Below are positions 19,459 to 29,410 of a DNA stretch of 64,000 bases, piece by piece. The translations under genes were made by a program, and so were the position numbers. The DNA is from DATBJJ01 sp963750915 (GTDB lineage Bacteria > Acidobacteriota > Vicinamibacteria > Vicinamibacterales > 2-12-FULL-66-21). Numbering within the stretch: position 1 is the stretch's first letter; each line of letters starts with the position of its first letter. Location of the stretch: positions 186,001 to 250,000 of the forward strand of contig CAVVSF010000007.1 in the NCBI GenBank assembly GCA_963750915.1. The letters are read 5' to 3'. Below the pieces are notes generated by a model, which worked only from the letters and a program-made list of their open reading frames with translations, was not told the origin of the DNA and did not search any database.

Positions 19459-20778
19459 CTAGGTTGCGCCGCGGGCTTTCAGGAAACCCGCGATGTCCGT
19501 AAGCCCGTGCTTCGTCGCCCACATTACTGGCGTCTCGCCGTGCGTGTCCTTCGGTGACGGGTCGGCGCCGAACTCCAACAGAATCGCTGCACACTCCGTC
19601 CGATGGTCCATCGTCCGCCCGCGAACGTCCTTGTGGCAGAGCGCGTGGAGCAGCGTCACTCCATCAACCGTCGGGTAATTCGGATCAAGGCCACCGCGCA
19701 TCAGCAACTCGCGCAGCATGTCGGGCCGCTCGAGCAGATAGGAGTGGCACCCGCCCGCCTGCGGATGGACTTTGAAACCGGCGTCAAGTAATCGGTGCAT
19801 CAGCTTACGCCGGCCGCAGGTCACGACCGCCGTGAACACGCCCCCGCACCCGGCGAGCGCCGTCTCGGGTCGTTCGGTCACAATCCGCATGACCTCGTCG
19901 TCCTCGCCCTTCCACACCAGGTCGTACGGATCGAGGAAACCGCCATGCGCCTCGAGCAGTTTTCGGATCTCCGGTGTCTTCGCGGCATAGACGGCGTTGC
20001 CGCTGGCGTTGACGAAGCCGTTGGGATCGGCGTGATGTTTGAGCAGCAGTTCGACCATCTCCCGGTCGCCACGTCCCGCTGCGGCGTGCAAGGCGGCGCC
20101 GCGCTCGGACGCATCGGCGTCGGGCCACGTCGGGTCCGCGCCACGTTCCAGCAGCAGGCGGACGATGTCGAGATGGCCGAATTCGGCGGCGGCGGAGAGT
20201 GGGCGGCGATCGTCGGGGCGCTGCTCGGAGATGCGTGAGGGGTCGGCGTCGAGCATCGACCTCACCGCGGCCAGATCGTTCAAGGCGGACGCGACCGTCA
20301 GGTCGTAGGTCGCGCCGCGGCTGATGAGCAGTCGAGCCAGAGTCACGTTGCCGTTGCCGGGCCACGTGAGGCGGCCCGGCCGCCAGCGCCTCCATAGCGG
20401 CCACGTCAGGCGGTTGGCGTAGCAGCGCCATCTTGACAGAGGCGCTTGCCGCGGGCCGCCCCAGATCGCCAAGTCAATGGGCTGTTTATCCTGCGGCGCG
20501 TAGCCCTCGAACGACCCGGCCCCGGCGCCGTGAATCGCGTGAATGTCGGCACCACGATCGAGCAGCAGCGTCACCACGTCTGCCGATCCGCCGATGACCG
20601 CACGGTGCAGCGGATGACCGCCAGCGCGGTTGATGTCGTGAACGAGCGATGGCTGCTGATCGAGGAAGGCGCGTACGCGCGCCAGCTCGCCGGCTTCGGC
20701 GGCGTCATGGATCGGATGATCCTCGGGCGCGGTCGACGGCACGAGCCGTCGCGACGGATCAATCATGCGCGGAATCAT
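19459..20778 (-). CDS. ankyrin-repeat protein
   Basis: About 440 residues with no signal peptide. Successive ankyrin repeats are clear: DHPIHDAAEAGELARVRAFL, GHPLHRAVIGGSADVVTLLL, DRRPLSAAAEFGHLDIVRLL, GAALHAAAGRGDREMVELLL and GETPVMWATKHGLTDIAGFL. A Trp/Arg-rich patch near residues 120-140 departs from the repeat pattern and may be a local pair of compensating indels. Ankyrin proteins bind other proteins; no catalytic motif is seen. Start is uncertain among a GTG at 20796 and ATGs at 20778 and 20766. The longest intact gene of this island. Confidence 0.85.
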   Translation of the reverse strand: MIPRMIDPSRRLVPSTAPEDHPIHDAAEAGELARVRAFLDQQPSLVHDINRAGGHPLHRAVIGGSADVVTLLLDRGADIHAIHGAGAGSFEGYAPQDKQPIDLAIWGGPRQAPLSRWRCYANRLTWPLWRRWRPGRLTWPGNGNVTLARLLISRGATYDLTVASALNDLAAVRSMLDADPSRISEQRPDDRRPLSAAAEFGHLDIVRLLLERGADPTWPDADASERGAALHAAAGRGDREMVELLLKHHADPNGFVNASGNAVYAAKTPEIRKLLEAHGGFLDPYDLVWKGEDDEVMRIVTERPETALAGCGGVFTAVVTCGRRKLMHRLLDAGFKVHPQAGGCHSYLLERPDMLRELLMRGGLDPNYPTVDGVTLLHALCHKDVRGRTMDHRTECAAILLEFGADPSPKDTHGETPVMWATKHGLTDIAGFLKARGAT

Positions 20779-21007
20779 ATTATCTGCCCGACTCACGGCT
20801 TCGCTATCGCCCGCCTCACCGGGCAGATTTCAAGAGCCGTTCTGCGGATCTAACAGTTACGTCGCGAGCCTGCGCAAGATCAGCAGCGGCAACCTGCCCT
20901 GCAACGGTTCACGTTGGGCCGTTCGTCCAAGTTCCCTTTGCGGTTCGATTCCCGTCAGAGTTCGCACAGTTCTGGTCCGTAAGTTGTTGGCTGGACGGGA
21001 CGGGAAG

Positions 21008-21153
21008 TGGTGAGCCGCCTCGGAATCGAACCGAGAACCCGCAGATTAAGAGCCGAAGCAAGCGTGCGAAATAGCCAATCTTTCTAAGGATCTGTGACGT
21101 TGCCGTTGCAGAATGCGGCACCGTGCCGCGTCGCGACGCAACCAGGCGCAACC
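21008..21153 (-). repeat. tRNA-Lys 3'-end attachment repeat 3 (core plus element arm)
   Basis: 21008-21052 is the exact 45-bp tRNA-Lys 3' end. 21053-21153 is the conserved arm with GCGGCACCGTGCCGC, TCGCGACGCAACC and a final CGCAACC. The left flank contains CGTAAGTTGTT (20978-20988), also present left of repeat 1. It is the junction between the second and third islands. Confidence 0.85.
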
Positions 21154-21311
21154 GGAGGTTCCCATACGCCTCCATGACGTTCAGCGCCGGATCCTGCTGG
21201 CCGCATGATCACTGCTCGTTAGACCAGTAGGACATCCCTCCGCGTCGTTTGAGTCTCAAGCGGAGCGTCCTGGCCTCTAGCCGCGTCTACCCCCGCAGGA
21301 CGAGTGCCCCA

Positions 21312-22366
21312 TCAGTCGTTCGCTTCAGGCAACCTGAACTCTCTGGTTGCAAAAGGCTCGAAGGTTATGTTTCCACACACTGTATCGGCAGGATCTGCGC
21401 CGGGTCCGCTGCTCGCGCCCCAGAAGTTGTTTGTCGCTTCAACGACCGCGCCGCTACCGGCTCGAAGGCCGCAGTTGAGCTGAAGGGCCTCGGCAAGTCC
21501 ATTCCCATAGAAGTTGGTCTTCTCAACGACGACCTGCGTCGCCCCCCGAGCCACGAAAATCCCGTCGGCGTGGTTGGCGATCACGGCGTTTCGGCTGAGA
21601 AACTGCTCGCCAACGTCGAAGACAAATCCCCATTCGCCGTTGCTGATCGCGCGGTTGCCGACGTACACATTCTGCGACGCGTGGACGCGGAAGCCGTTGG
21701 CGATGTTGTGAGCCGCGACGTTGTTGCGCAACACCGTGTGGGTCGAAAAGACGCCAAACCCATGGCCGTTCTCGGTGGAGACATTGTCGATCAATCGATG
21801 ATGCGTCCCTCGAACCGCACTGAACCCATCCGGGCCGTTGTTGCCCCGCGCCATGTTTCCGATGACGCGTACGCGTTCGTCCGCATCGATAACGAGGCCC
21901 CCGCCGAGCAGCGATCCCGTCATGGTGAATCCGCCCTGTGGCGCGCCGAACACGACGCCACTCGCCACGATAGAGACAGCCGCCTGAATTTGCCCATTGA
22001 TGTCGATGATCGTGGCCGCGGCGCCGTCTCGGGAGACGATGGTCAGGCGTTTGTCCACCAGAATCATGCAGAAGCATCGCTCGGACAACACCGGCTCTTC
22101 ACCGGGCTCTCCGAGGACGCCATTTCGGTTCACGTCACCGTAGCGGCCCGGACCTACGAGAGGACCTCTCCGGACTGCGCGTTGGCAATGGCCTGACTGA
22201 TCGATCGACAGGGCTCCGCGGAAGTGCCGCACCCAGGCGAGTCCACCGCATTGTTCGCCACATACAGGGTCCGCGTTTCGTTTGCCCTGAGTCCCGGGCC
22301 TGAGAACAGCATCGCAGACGCAAGACCCGCCAGGGCGAGGCATTTGTCGGTGTTGCTCATCCTCAT
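21312..22366 (-). CDS. secreted right-handed beta-helix protein (frameshifted)
   Basis: Starts MRMSNTDKCLALAGLASAML with a typical signal peptide, then TLYVANNAVDSPGCGTSAEP and CRSISQAIANAQSGE, the usual lead-in of parallel beta-helix (Pbl/NosD-type) proteins. After a one-base shift near 22160 it continues VGPGRYGDVNRNG and about ten coils (VIGNMARGNNGPDGFSAVRG, RLIDNVSTENGHGFGVF, VLRNNVAAHNIANGFRV, VYVGNRAISNGEWGFVFD), ending NNFWGASSGPGADPAD. Such proteins bind or cleave polysaccharides; no catalytic residues can be assigned. About 350 residues if joined. Confidence 0.75.
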
Positions 22367-23028
22367 TCCCTCCTGTGAGACATTAGGAGCGCAAACCGTC
22401 GCCCCATGCAGCTCGCGCCGTAGAGTCCATGAACGCTGTGCGGAAGTTCACGCTGCCCAAGTCTGTCATGGAGAAATCGGACTGCTGCCGCTCCCGGCTG
22501 CAGAATTGGCATAGGGGATACGCCAGCCGGCAATCTCTTAAAACCGCGACATGAGATCGGGATGGCGGACGCATCCCTGGAGTCAGCAGCGACGTCAATC
22601 CGACAACCGGCGAGTGTCCTTGCCATCGCGTTGTCTTGGCTCGGGTGAGCGTTTGAGGTGGGACCGAGTCTACACCACCGACGACGGCCGGAGCGACCAT
22701 CGGTTCGCTCAGCTGGGTCCGACGGTTTGCTGAGCTGTTGGCCTACTCTCATGCTGAGCCGCTTGTGATGCGCGTGCGTCGGGCGGGGCCGCGCACCGAC
22801 AGAGAAGTCCTTCGTGTCTCCAACTCGGGGTTGGCACCTCATCAGCGAAAAAGCACAATAAGCGTCAAGGGACCGTCGAGCTCGGCGTGTCTTTCTAGGT
22901 TCAGGTGTTCGGTCGGGACCAACACTTCCCCCGCATTTCGCAGCCATCGCGATGTTCACCTGCCGAGTTCTCTCGAGCGCTCGGTCGATGCTGACACTTG
23001 AGGGTCTTTTGGCGCGGTCGAAACTCCT
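22367..23028. other. no recognisable gene
   Basis: About 660 bp between two divergent beta-helix genes. A long minus-strand frame here (22363-23157) has shadow-like composition and partly overlaps the second gene. Confidence 0.4.
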
Positions 23029-24639
23029 TTGAAAGTCCAGGACCTGCGCGCGCCGAACGAGACCTTCGAGGAGATTGCGTCGCCGGATGATCGCAGGCCT
23101 GGCCCGATCGTTCTGGACTGCGACGAGCGGGGCGCGAACTGCCAGACTGCGCCGCATCGCTATCCGTGGGTCTACATGGGCCCCGGCATCTGGTCGAGCG
23201 CAACGTGTCGACGGCGACCCCCAGCCGCATCCACATTCGGCTCTCGCACACGAACAACCAGGTGCCCGGCGTCGCCGACTACGGCGGCGAGGAAGATCCC
23301 CGCCGGCTCCGGATCGCGATCGCGACCGAGACCATGCAGACCTTGCGCGTTACGTCGTCGAGTTATGTGCGGTTCGAGGGACTCGACATTCGGTACGGCG
23401 GCGAGGTGACCGCATTCATTGCCGACACCACCGGGTCGCGTTCGACCACGTGCGCTTCTGGGCCTCGAGCTATGGCGTCCGAACGCGCGACAACGACCGG
23501 GCTTACTTTCTCTCACTGCGAGTTCGACGGCGGCAAGCCGGGCTGGTATTTCCGCAACGACGGCAAGAAGGAGTACTGGCTCGCGACGGGCGCCGCGCCG
23601 ATACGCAACATCCTCGGCAAGCAGACGATGCGCACCTTGTGGCTGCCAAGTCGCAGCGACGTCCGGACGACCGTGCATCACTGCGAGTTCCACGACGCGC
23701 ACGACCTCTATCTCGGTGGCGACGACATCGACTTCCATCACAACTGGATTTCTGAGATGAACGACGAAGGGCTGTTTCTCGACGCCCACGGCGGCGACGA
23801 TGTGCGCGTGCACCACAACGTCATCCTGAAGACGCTGTCGGCGCTCAGTTTCGCCGTGACGCCACGGGCGATGTGGAGGCCGTCGGCGGGCCGTTCTTCA
23901 TCTACCGCAACCTGGTCGATCTGCGCGAGCCGACGGCTGGCTACCGGCCCCGCAGGCCCGGAGATGGCGCCGTCTGGCGCTATGGCAGCGCGGTCAAGAG
24001 CAATGGCGAGGACGGCCCATATGCGGTGTTCCAGAACACGTTCCTCGTTCGTGACCAGGACGGCCAGGCGTCGTTCATGCACTTCCGGAATACGCGAGGC
24101 AGTAGTCACCGGCGTTCTTCAACAACATCTTCGTCGCGGTCCATGTAGACCCGACCATCGATGTCGCGATCACGTTTATCCCGTCGCCCCTGTTTCCTGC
24201 CGCCACCGACGGCAATGCCTACTACCGGATTGGGGCGCCAACCTCGCGTCCGTATCGCTACCTGCCCTACGCGTCGGTCGACGCCTCGGGGCGCGGCGGA
24301 TCGTTCGCCTGCTTAGCCGGGTGCGACGCACAACTGGCCGGGAGCACGCTCGTCGAACACAGCACCGCGCAATACGCGCCCGGGTACGAGGCCAGCAGCA
24401 TCAAAGGCGACCCGCAGTTTCGTCGAATCGGCGCGGACGGTGTGTTACAGCCGAACGACGACCTCAGGCTGGCTGCTAGCAGTCCGGCGCGGACGGCCGG
24501 CATCCCGCTGCCCGCAGACCTGTGGGCACTCGATCGGCCTCTGGTCGCCGGCACTTCGGCCGTCGGCTGTTTCAGAGGCGACAGCGGCCCGCTGAGGGTC
24601 GGCGTCGACGGACGCCGCATTCATCCGGCCTCGCGATAG
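23029..24639 (+). pseudogene. second right-handed beta-helix protein, multiply frameshifted
   Basis: At least four frame changes are needed. In order: FEEIASPDDRRPGPIVLDCD, SRIHIRLSHTNNQVPGVADY, VRFEGLDIRYGGEVTAFIAD, a short piece in another frame (VAFDHVRFWASSYGVRTRDN), LTFSHCEFDGGKPGWYFRND, VHHCEFHDAHDLYLGGDDID, WISEMNDEGLFLDAHGGDDV, FFIYRNLVDLREPTAGYRPR and FNNIFVAVHVDPTIDVAITF, ending LRLAASSPARTAGIPLPADL, the usual last coil of large beta-helix proteins. No signal peptide is visible, so the 5' end is also lost. Clearly dead or badly sequenced; live relatives are secreted carbohydrate-active proteins. Confidence 0.7.
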
Positions 24640-24698
24640 AGGCGATTCCGTACGCGAACACGATGTCAGAGACGCCTGCATGAATAGGAGACGAAGTC

Positions 24699-25439
24699 AT
24701 GAGTATTGAAATGAAGTCACTGCGTTCAATTGGGCGGCTGGCGATCGCGAGCCTGCTGGTCCCGATCGCGCTCACGGCCGCGGCGCCCGAGGCGCAAAAC
24801 GCCGCGGCGGTTCGAAGGGCCGATGCCTCGTCGGCGCCCTCGGCCGAACTGCTCGAGGAGTTGAAGCAGTGGAAGCTGGACAGCGTGGTCGGCACCACGC
24901 GCCTCCTGCCGAAGCAGAGCTTCGAGAGTGCGCCGGAACGCAACTACACGCTGAAGCACAAGGTCGTGCGCAAGTTCCTTCACCACGAGGAGCAGCCGCT
25001 CGGTATCAATCTTGGTCTCACCGACAACGCAAGTCTGGAGACCGGCAAGAAGGTCGCGCGCTGGTTCTTCACGCGCAACGGCCGCGCCGACGGCCCCCTG
25101 GTGTACGGCGAGGTGGTAGCAATGGCCGTCGGCAAGGATCCTTCCTTCCTCTGTCACGAGAAGCGGGACTTCGGCATCAACCTCGCCTACTGCTCCCGCC
25201 CGGTCTTCGAGTGGCGGCTGATGGGCGGCCCGGCCGGGCATCCGATCGACTTGGACCGCTACATCGCTATTTACAACGTGAAGGCTGGAGAGTTCGTCAT
25301 CTTCTTCGACCGGACGCCAGGGATGGCGGACGTCGGGTGGCCCAGCTCGCAGCGATGGGGTGAGGGGCTGAAAGGCGAACTGCTGCAGCGTGCGAAGAAG
25401 GCGGTGATCTACGCGCTACTGGCGGCGGCCGCATCTTGA
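24699..25439 (+). CDS. secreted protein of unknown function
   Basis: An intact 246-residue frame with a GGAG motif 8 bases before the ATG. The signal peptide covers about residues 1-33 (IGRLAIASLLVPIALTAAAP). The mature protein has a helical start (AELLEELKQWKLDSVVG) and conserved-looking blocks QPLGINLGLTDNASLETGKK, WFFTRNGRADGPLVYGEVVA and FVIFFDRTPGMADVGWPSSQ. I do not recognise the family. It lies 60 bp after the beta-helix remnant on the same strand and could have been co-expressed with it. Confidence 0.65.
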   Translation: MSIEMKSLRSIGRLAIASLLVPIALTAAAPEAQNAAAVRRADASSAPSAELLEELKQWKLDSVVGTTRLLPKQSFESAPERNYTLKHKVVRKFLHHEEQPLGINLGLTDNASLETGKKVARWFFTRNGRADGPLVYGEVVAMAVGKDPSFLCHEKRDFGINLAYCSRPVFEWRLMGGPAGHPIDLDRYIAIYNVKAGEFVIFFDRTPGMADVGWPSSQRWGEGLKGELLQRAKKAVIYALLAAAAS

Positions 25440-25599
25440 TGCAGCGCGGACGGACGCGCCGAGCCGCGACCGCACCATCCTTGACGCATGGCGGGGAAGA
25501 CCCCCCGCCATGCGTCTGCTTTGGACGCTCCGATGCTCGCCGTCATTTTCCTGCGCCATGTTACAAACGATTCGATGCTGCCCCTCGGCAGATCGAGGA

Positions 25600-25790
25600 C
25601 CAGGCTCGGTGCGCTGATCGACGGCAACACACGAGCCTGCGACGGGCCTGTCGCGCGATCGGTCTCAACGCGGCGACGTGGCGCTATCAACGCGGGGCGG
25701 ATCGACAACCCGCAGATTGGAATCTGCCGAGTCCTGGCGGCGAACGCGCGTTTCGCTATGACTCTTAAAGGAATCACGTACGACACGTCC
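25600..25790 (+). pseudogene. possible IS3-type OrfB N-terminal remnant
   Basis: HTSLRRACRAIGLNAATWRY followed by QRGADRQ resembles the start of IS3-family OrfB proteins (compare TSLRRAARVV...TWQYRPR in the element at 7556-8712). Continuation in the next frame (ICRVLAANARFAM) is only weakly similar. No catalytic part remains. Confidence 0.25.
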
Positions 25791-25840
25791 TAGCAATTAC
25801 ATCTGAGATGCATCCTGCGACCACATCGATTGCCGGAAAG

Positions 25841-25916
25841 TGGTGAGCCGCCTCGGAATCGAACCGAGAACCCGCAGATTAAGAGTCTGCTGCTCTGCCA
25901 ATTGAGCTAGCGGCCC
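25841..25916 (-). tRNA. tRNA-Lys (anticodon CUU)
   Basis: 76 nt including encoded CCA. The acceptor stem (GGGCCGC/GCGGCTC, one G-T pair) closes; the D arm is AGCTCAATTGGCAGAGC. The anticodon arm CAGACTCTTAATCTG has CTT at 34-36, and the T arm contains GGTTCGATTCC. The 3' half is the target and donor of the three attachment repeats to the left, so this copy is the one rebuilt by integration. It reads AAG codons. Confidence 0.97.
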
Positions 25917-26005
25917 ACTGAGGTGATGTGCTGCAGTGGCTGGGCCCGTGGGGCCCAAGGCAATTTCTGATTATACAACACTGCACGCGATTCAACCCCA
26001 CGCCC

Positions 26006-26044
26006 GATCCGCAACGCCGCCCCTCGTACTCGATCCGGACCGCC
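26006..26044 (+). repeat. direct repeat A, copy 1 (upstream of PVC gene)
   Basis: A 39-bp stretch (GATCCGCAACGCCGC, then TACTCGATCCGGA) recurs at 29324-29364 with one mismatch and two single-base indels. The two copies bracket the PVC-type gene. Origin unknown. Confidence 0.6.
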
Positions 26045-26107
26045 CGCAAAAGCCCCGACCGGCGGCGCCCGATGCGTCCGATGCACCATGATAGGCTTCG
26101 CGATCGC

Positions 26108-29100
26108 ATGCCACGCTTGGCACTCGCGGCCGTCCTTCTCGCCATCGTGCTGCCGGCACTCACGGCGCAGTCGCCGGGCGTGCGGCGCGCCGCACCTTCG
26201 GTCCCGGCGTTCCAGCTTCCCCCCGGTTTCACCATCGAGCGCGTCGCCGGGCCGCCCCTCGTCGACCGGCCGATGCTCGCCGACTTCGACGATCGCGGGC
26301 GGCTCTACGTCGCCGATTCGTCGGGGTCGAACGAACGCGTCGAGCAGCAACTCGCCGATCGCCCGCACCGCATCGTACGCCTCGAAGACACGGACGGCGA
26401 CGGCCGCTTCGACACCAGCGTCGTGTTCGCCGATCGCATGATGCTGCCCGAGGGAACGATGTGGCTCGACGGCTCGCTCTACGTTGCCGCGCCGCCGAGC
26501 ATCTGGAAACTGACCGATACGGACGACGACGGCGTCGCCGACCGGCGCGAGGAGTGGTTCAAGGGAGAAACGCTGACCGGCTGCGCCAACGACCTGCACG
26601 GTCCCTATCTCGGCCCCGACGGCTGGATTTACTGGACCAAGGGCGCCTTCGCGCAGCAGACGCACGCGCGCGCGGGTGGCTCGCCGCTCGTGACGCGGGC
26701 GGCGCACATCTTCCGCCGCCGGCCGGCGGACGGGGCGCTCGAGGTCGTACTGACCGGCGGGATGGACAACCCGGTCGACGTGTCGTTCACCCCGGAGGGC
26801 GAACGCCTCCTGACCGCGACGTTCCTGGAGCATCCCCAGGCCGGCAAACGAGACGCGATCGTTCACGCGATCTACGGTGGGGTCTACGGCAAACCGCACA
26901 ACGTCCTCGACGGGCACAAGCGGACCGGCGAGCTGATGCCGGTGATGTGTCAGCTCGGGCCGGCCGTGCCGGTGGGCCTCACGCGCTACGCCTCGCTCTC
27001 GTTCGGGCGCGGCTATCGCGACAGTTTCTTCGCGGCGATGTTCAACCTGCGGAAGGTGACTCGCCATGTCCTCGTGCCCAGCGGGTCGACCTTCACGACT
27101 CGAGACGAGGACTTCCTCGTTGCCGACGACCGCGACTTTCATCCGACCGACGTCATCGAAGACGCCGACGGCAGCCTGCTCGTCATCGATACCGGCCCCT
27201 GGTACAAGCTGTGTTGCCCGACCTCGCAACTGGCCAAGCCGGTCGTGCTCGGCGCGATCTATCGGATCCGCCGCACCGGCGCCGCGCGGCCGAGCGATCC
27301 TCTCGGACTGCGACTCGATTGGCCATCACTCGGCAGCGATCGTCTGGCCGCGCTGCTCGACGATCCGCGACCGGTCGTCCGGAACAAGGCCGTGCAGCAG
27401 CTCGGAAAGACAGGTGATGCGGCGACGCCGGCGCTCGCGCGTCTCCTTCGCACCTCGGCCTCGGCGGAGGCGCGGCGCAATGCGGTGTGGGCGCTGACGC
27501 GGATCGAGGCGTCGTCGGCGCGCACCGCGACCCGGCTGGCGTTGAGTGATCGCGACGACAGCGTCCGTCACGCCGCCGTCCATGCCGCCGGCCTGTGGCG
27601 CGACGCCGGCGCCCTCGACCAGCTCGCCGCCGTGGTAACGTCGGGCCCGCCCTTGATTGCCCGCGCCGCCGCCGAGGCGCTCGGACGGCTCGGCGACGCC
27701 CGCGCCGTGCCGCCAATCATCGCCGCTGCCGCGGCGTCCGGTGTCGATCGCGTGCTCGAACACTCGCTGACCTATGCGCTGATCGAGATCGGGAGCCCGT
27801 CAGCGACCGACGCAGGAGCCCGCTCGGCCGTTGCCGCGCGGGCGCGCCGCGCGGCGCTGATCGCGCTCGATCAGATGGACGGGAATCAGGTGACCGCCGC
27901 GGCCGTCCTGCCGCTCGTCGATCATGCCGATCCCATCCTGCGTGAGACCGCGTGGTGGATTGCCGGCCGGCACCCCGAGTGGGGCGGCGCCCTCGCGGAA
28001 CACTTCCGGCGATCCCTCGCGGCCCAGGGCGCAGCCGCTGGCGATGCCGCGCAACGAAAGGCGCTCGAAGAACGACTCGCGCAGTTCGCCTCGAGTCCGG
28101 CGGTCCAGGAGACGCTGGCCGAAGCCGTCGCCCGCTCGTCGTCCTCGACGGCCAGGCTCTCCGCGCTTACCGCCATCGGCCTCGCTGTCTCCCCCGGCAC
28201 CGCCGCCGCCTCCGCTACCCGATTGAAGGAGCTGCCGGAGAGCTGGACTCGGGCGATTGCGCAAATCCTCCCGTCGGCAGACGACGACGACCGCCCGACA
28301 AGCGTTGCGCATCGTTCACCTGCTCCCGGGTGCGCCGGCGGCGAATGACGAACTTCGTCAAGCGTGCCTGCACGTGGCGCACGACGCTGCCCGCATCGTC
28401 GAGGTGCGGATCGACGCCCTGAACGCAGTACCGACCGGCACGACACTCGACGCCGTGTCGTTCGAGCTGCTGCGTGCCAACCTCCTGCCCACATCTTCAC
28501 CGGCGGCGCGCGCCGCCGCGGCATCTGCGCTCGAACGCGCGCGGCTCGATCGAACGCAAGCGCTCCAGCTGCTGCCACTGATGCTGACGGCGAGACCGCT
28601 GGAGCTGCCGCGACTGCTGCGAGCATTCACCTCAGCTGCCGGCAGCGACGAAGCCGACGGGCGTGCCCTGATCGAACACCTCGCACGCGCCGCGGCGGGC
28701 GCCACTCTGCGACCGGAGGTCCTGCGGCCTCGGCTCGCCTCCTATCCCGACTCGGTCAGACGCGCGGCCGAGGCGCTGCTCGCCTCGATTCATGTCGATG
28801 CCGCCCGGCAGGCGCAGCAGCTCGACGCGCTGCTGACGATCGTCGCCAATGGCGATGTCGCGCGTGGGCAGGCGGTGTTCAACGGGTCGAAAGCCGCCTG
28901 CGTCTCCTGCCACGCGATCGGGTATGCCGGCGGGACGCTCGGGCCCGACCTCACGAGAATCGGTCAGGTTCGCAGCGAACGCGACCTCCTGGAGGCGATT
29001 GTCTTTCCGAGCGCGAGCTTCGCGCGTGGGTATGAAACCGCAACGGTTCACAGCAAATCCGGCGCCTTGCACAGTGGCGTGCTGCGCGCCGACGGACCGC

Positions 29101-29267
29101 TCGAGGTCGTACTCGTGACGCCGTCAGGGGTGGACACGCGCATTCCACGGGCAGAGGTCGCCGACGTCCAGCCCGGCACGGTCTCGCTGATGCCCGCAGG
29201 GTTCGCGGAAGTTCTTACGCGATCGGAGCTCGCCGACCTCGTTGCGTTCCTCCGAGCTGCGAAATAA
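26108..29267 (+). CDS. PVC-type dehydrogenase/HEAT/cytochrome c protein (one frameshift)
   Basis: Residues 1-20 are a signal peptide if the ATG at 26108 is used (MPRLALAAVLLAIVLPALTA); ATGs at 26072 and 26081 are alternatives. A beta-propeller membrane-bound dehydrogenase domain follows (PGFTIERVAGPPLVDRPMLA, RIVRLEDTDGDGRFD, GCANDLHGPYLGPDGWIYWT, DVIEDADGSLLVIDTGPWY), then HEAT-like repeats (residues about 420-700), and after a frameshift near 28290 more helical repeats and a cytochrome-type motif ACVSCHAIG with GTLGPDLTRIGQVRSERDLL, the putative PVC heme-binding domain. Periplasmic oxidation of sugars or alcohols is the likely family role. The frames overlap at 28257-28348, and one indel near GACGACGACGACCGCC would rejoin them. 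Confidence 0.85.
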
Positions 29268-29286
29268 AAAGGACGGTCTCAATCGA

Positions 29287-29303
29287 GGTCGAGCACCTCG
29301 ACC
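29287..29303. terminator. hairpin between convergent genes
   Basis: A perfect 7-bp stem (GGTCGAG/CTCGACC) with a 3-base loop lies 20 bp after the stop of the PVC-type gene and before the ATP-grasp gene that ends at 29411. No T-tract. Confidence 0.4.
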
Positions 29304-29323
29304 CTCACTACCGCCGCCCTGAC

Positions 29324-29364
29324 GATCCGCAACGCCGCACCCTCGGTACTCGATCCGGATCGCC
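29324..29364 (+). repeat. direct repeat A, copy 2 (downstream of PVC gene)
   Basis: The partner of 26006-26044. Minus-strand translations of both copies share IEY-G-R/C-like residues, so they may derive from the same lost 3' gene end. Confidence 0.6.
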
Positions 29365-29410
29365 TCGTCGTCGGCACCGATCAGGGTACGAACTCCCGCC
29401 GGAGTCGGGC

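Noticed and set aside
20920..20965. tRNA-like T-arm string GGTTCGATTCCCG near 20934
   Set aside because: The flanking bases do not pair into a T stem and no anticodon or acceptor arm follows.
22363..23157. 264-codon minus-strand ORF between the two beta-helix genes
   Set aside because: No motif, Arg-rich, partly antisense to the second beta-helix gene; treated as a shadow.
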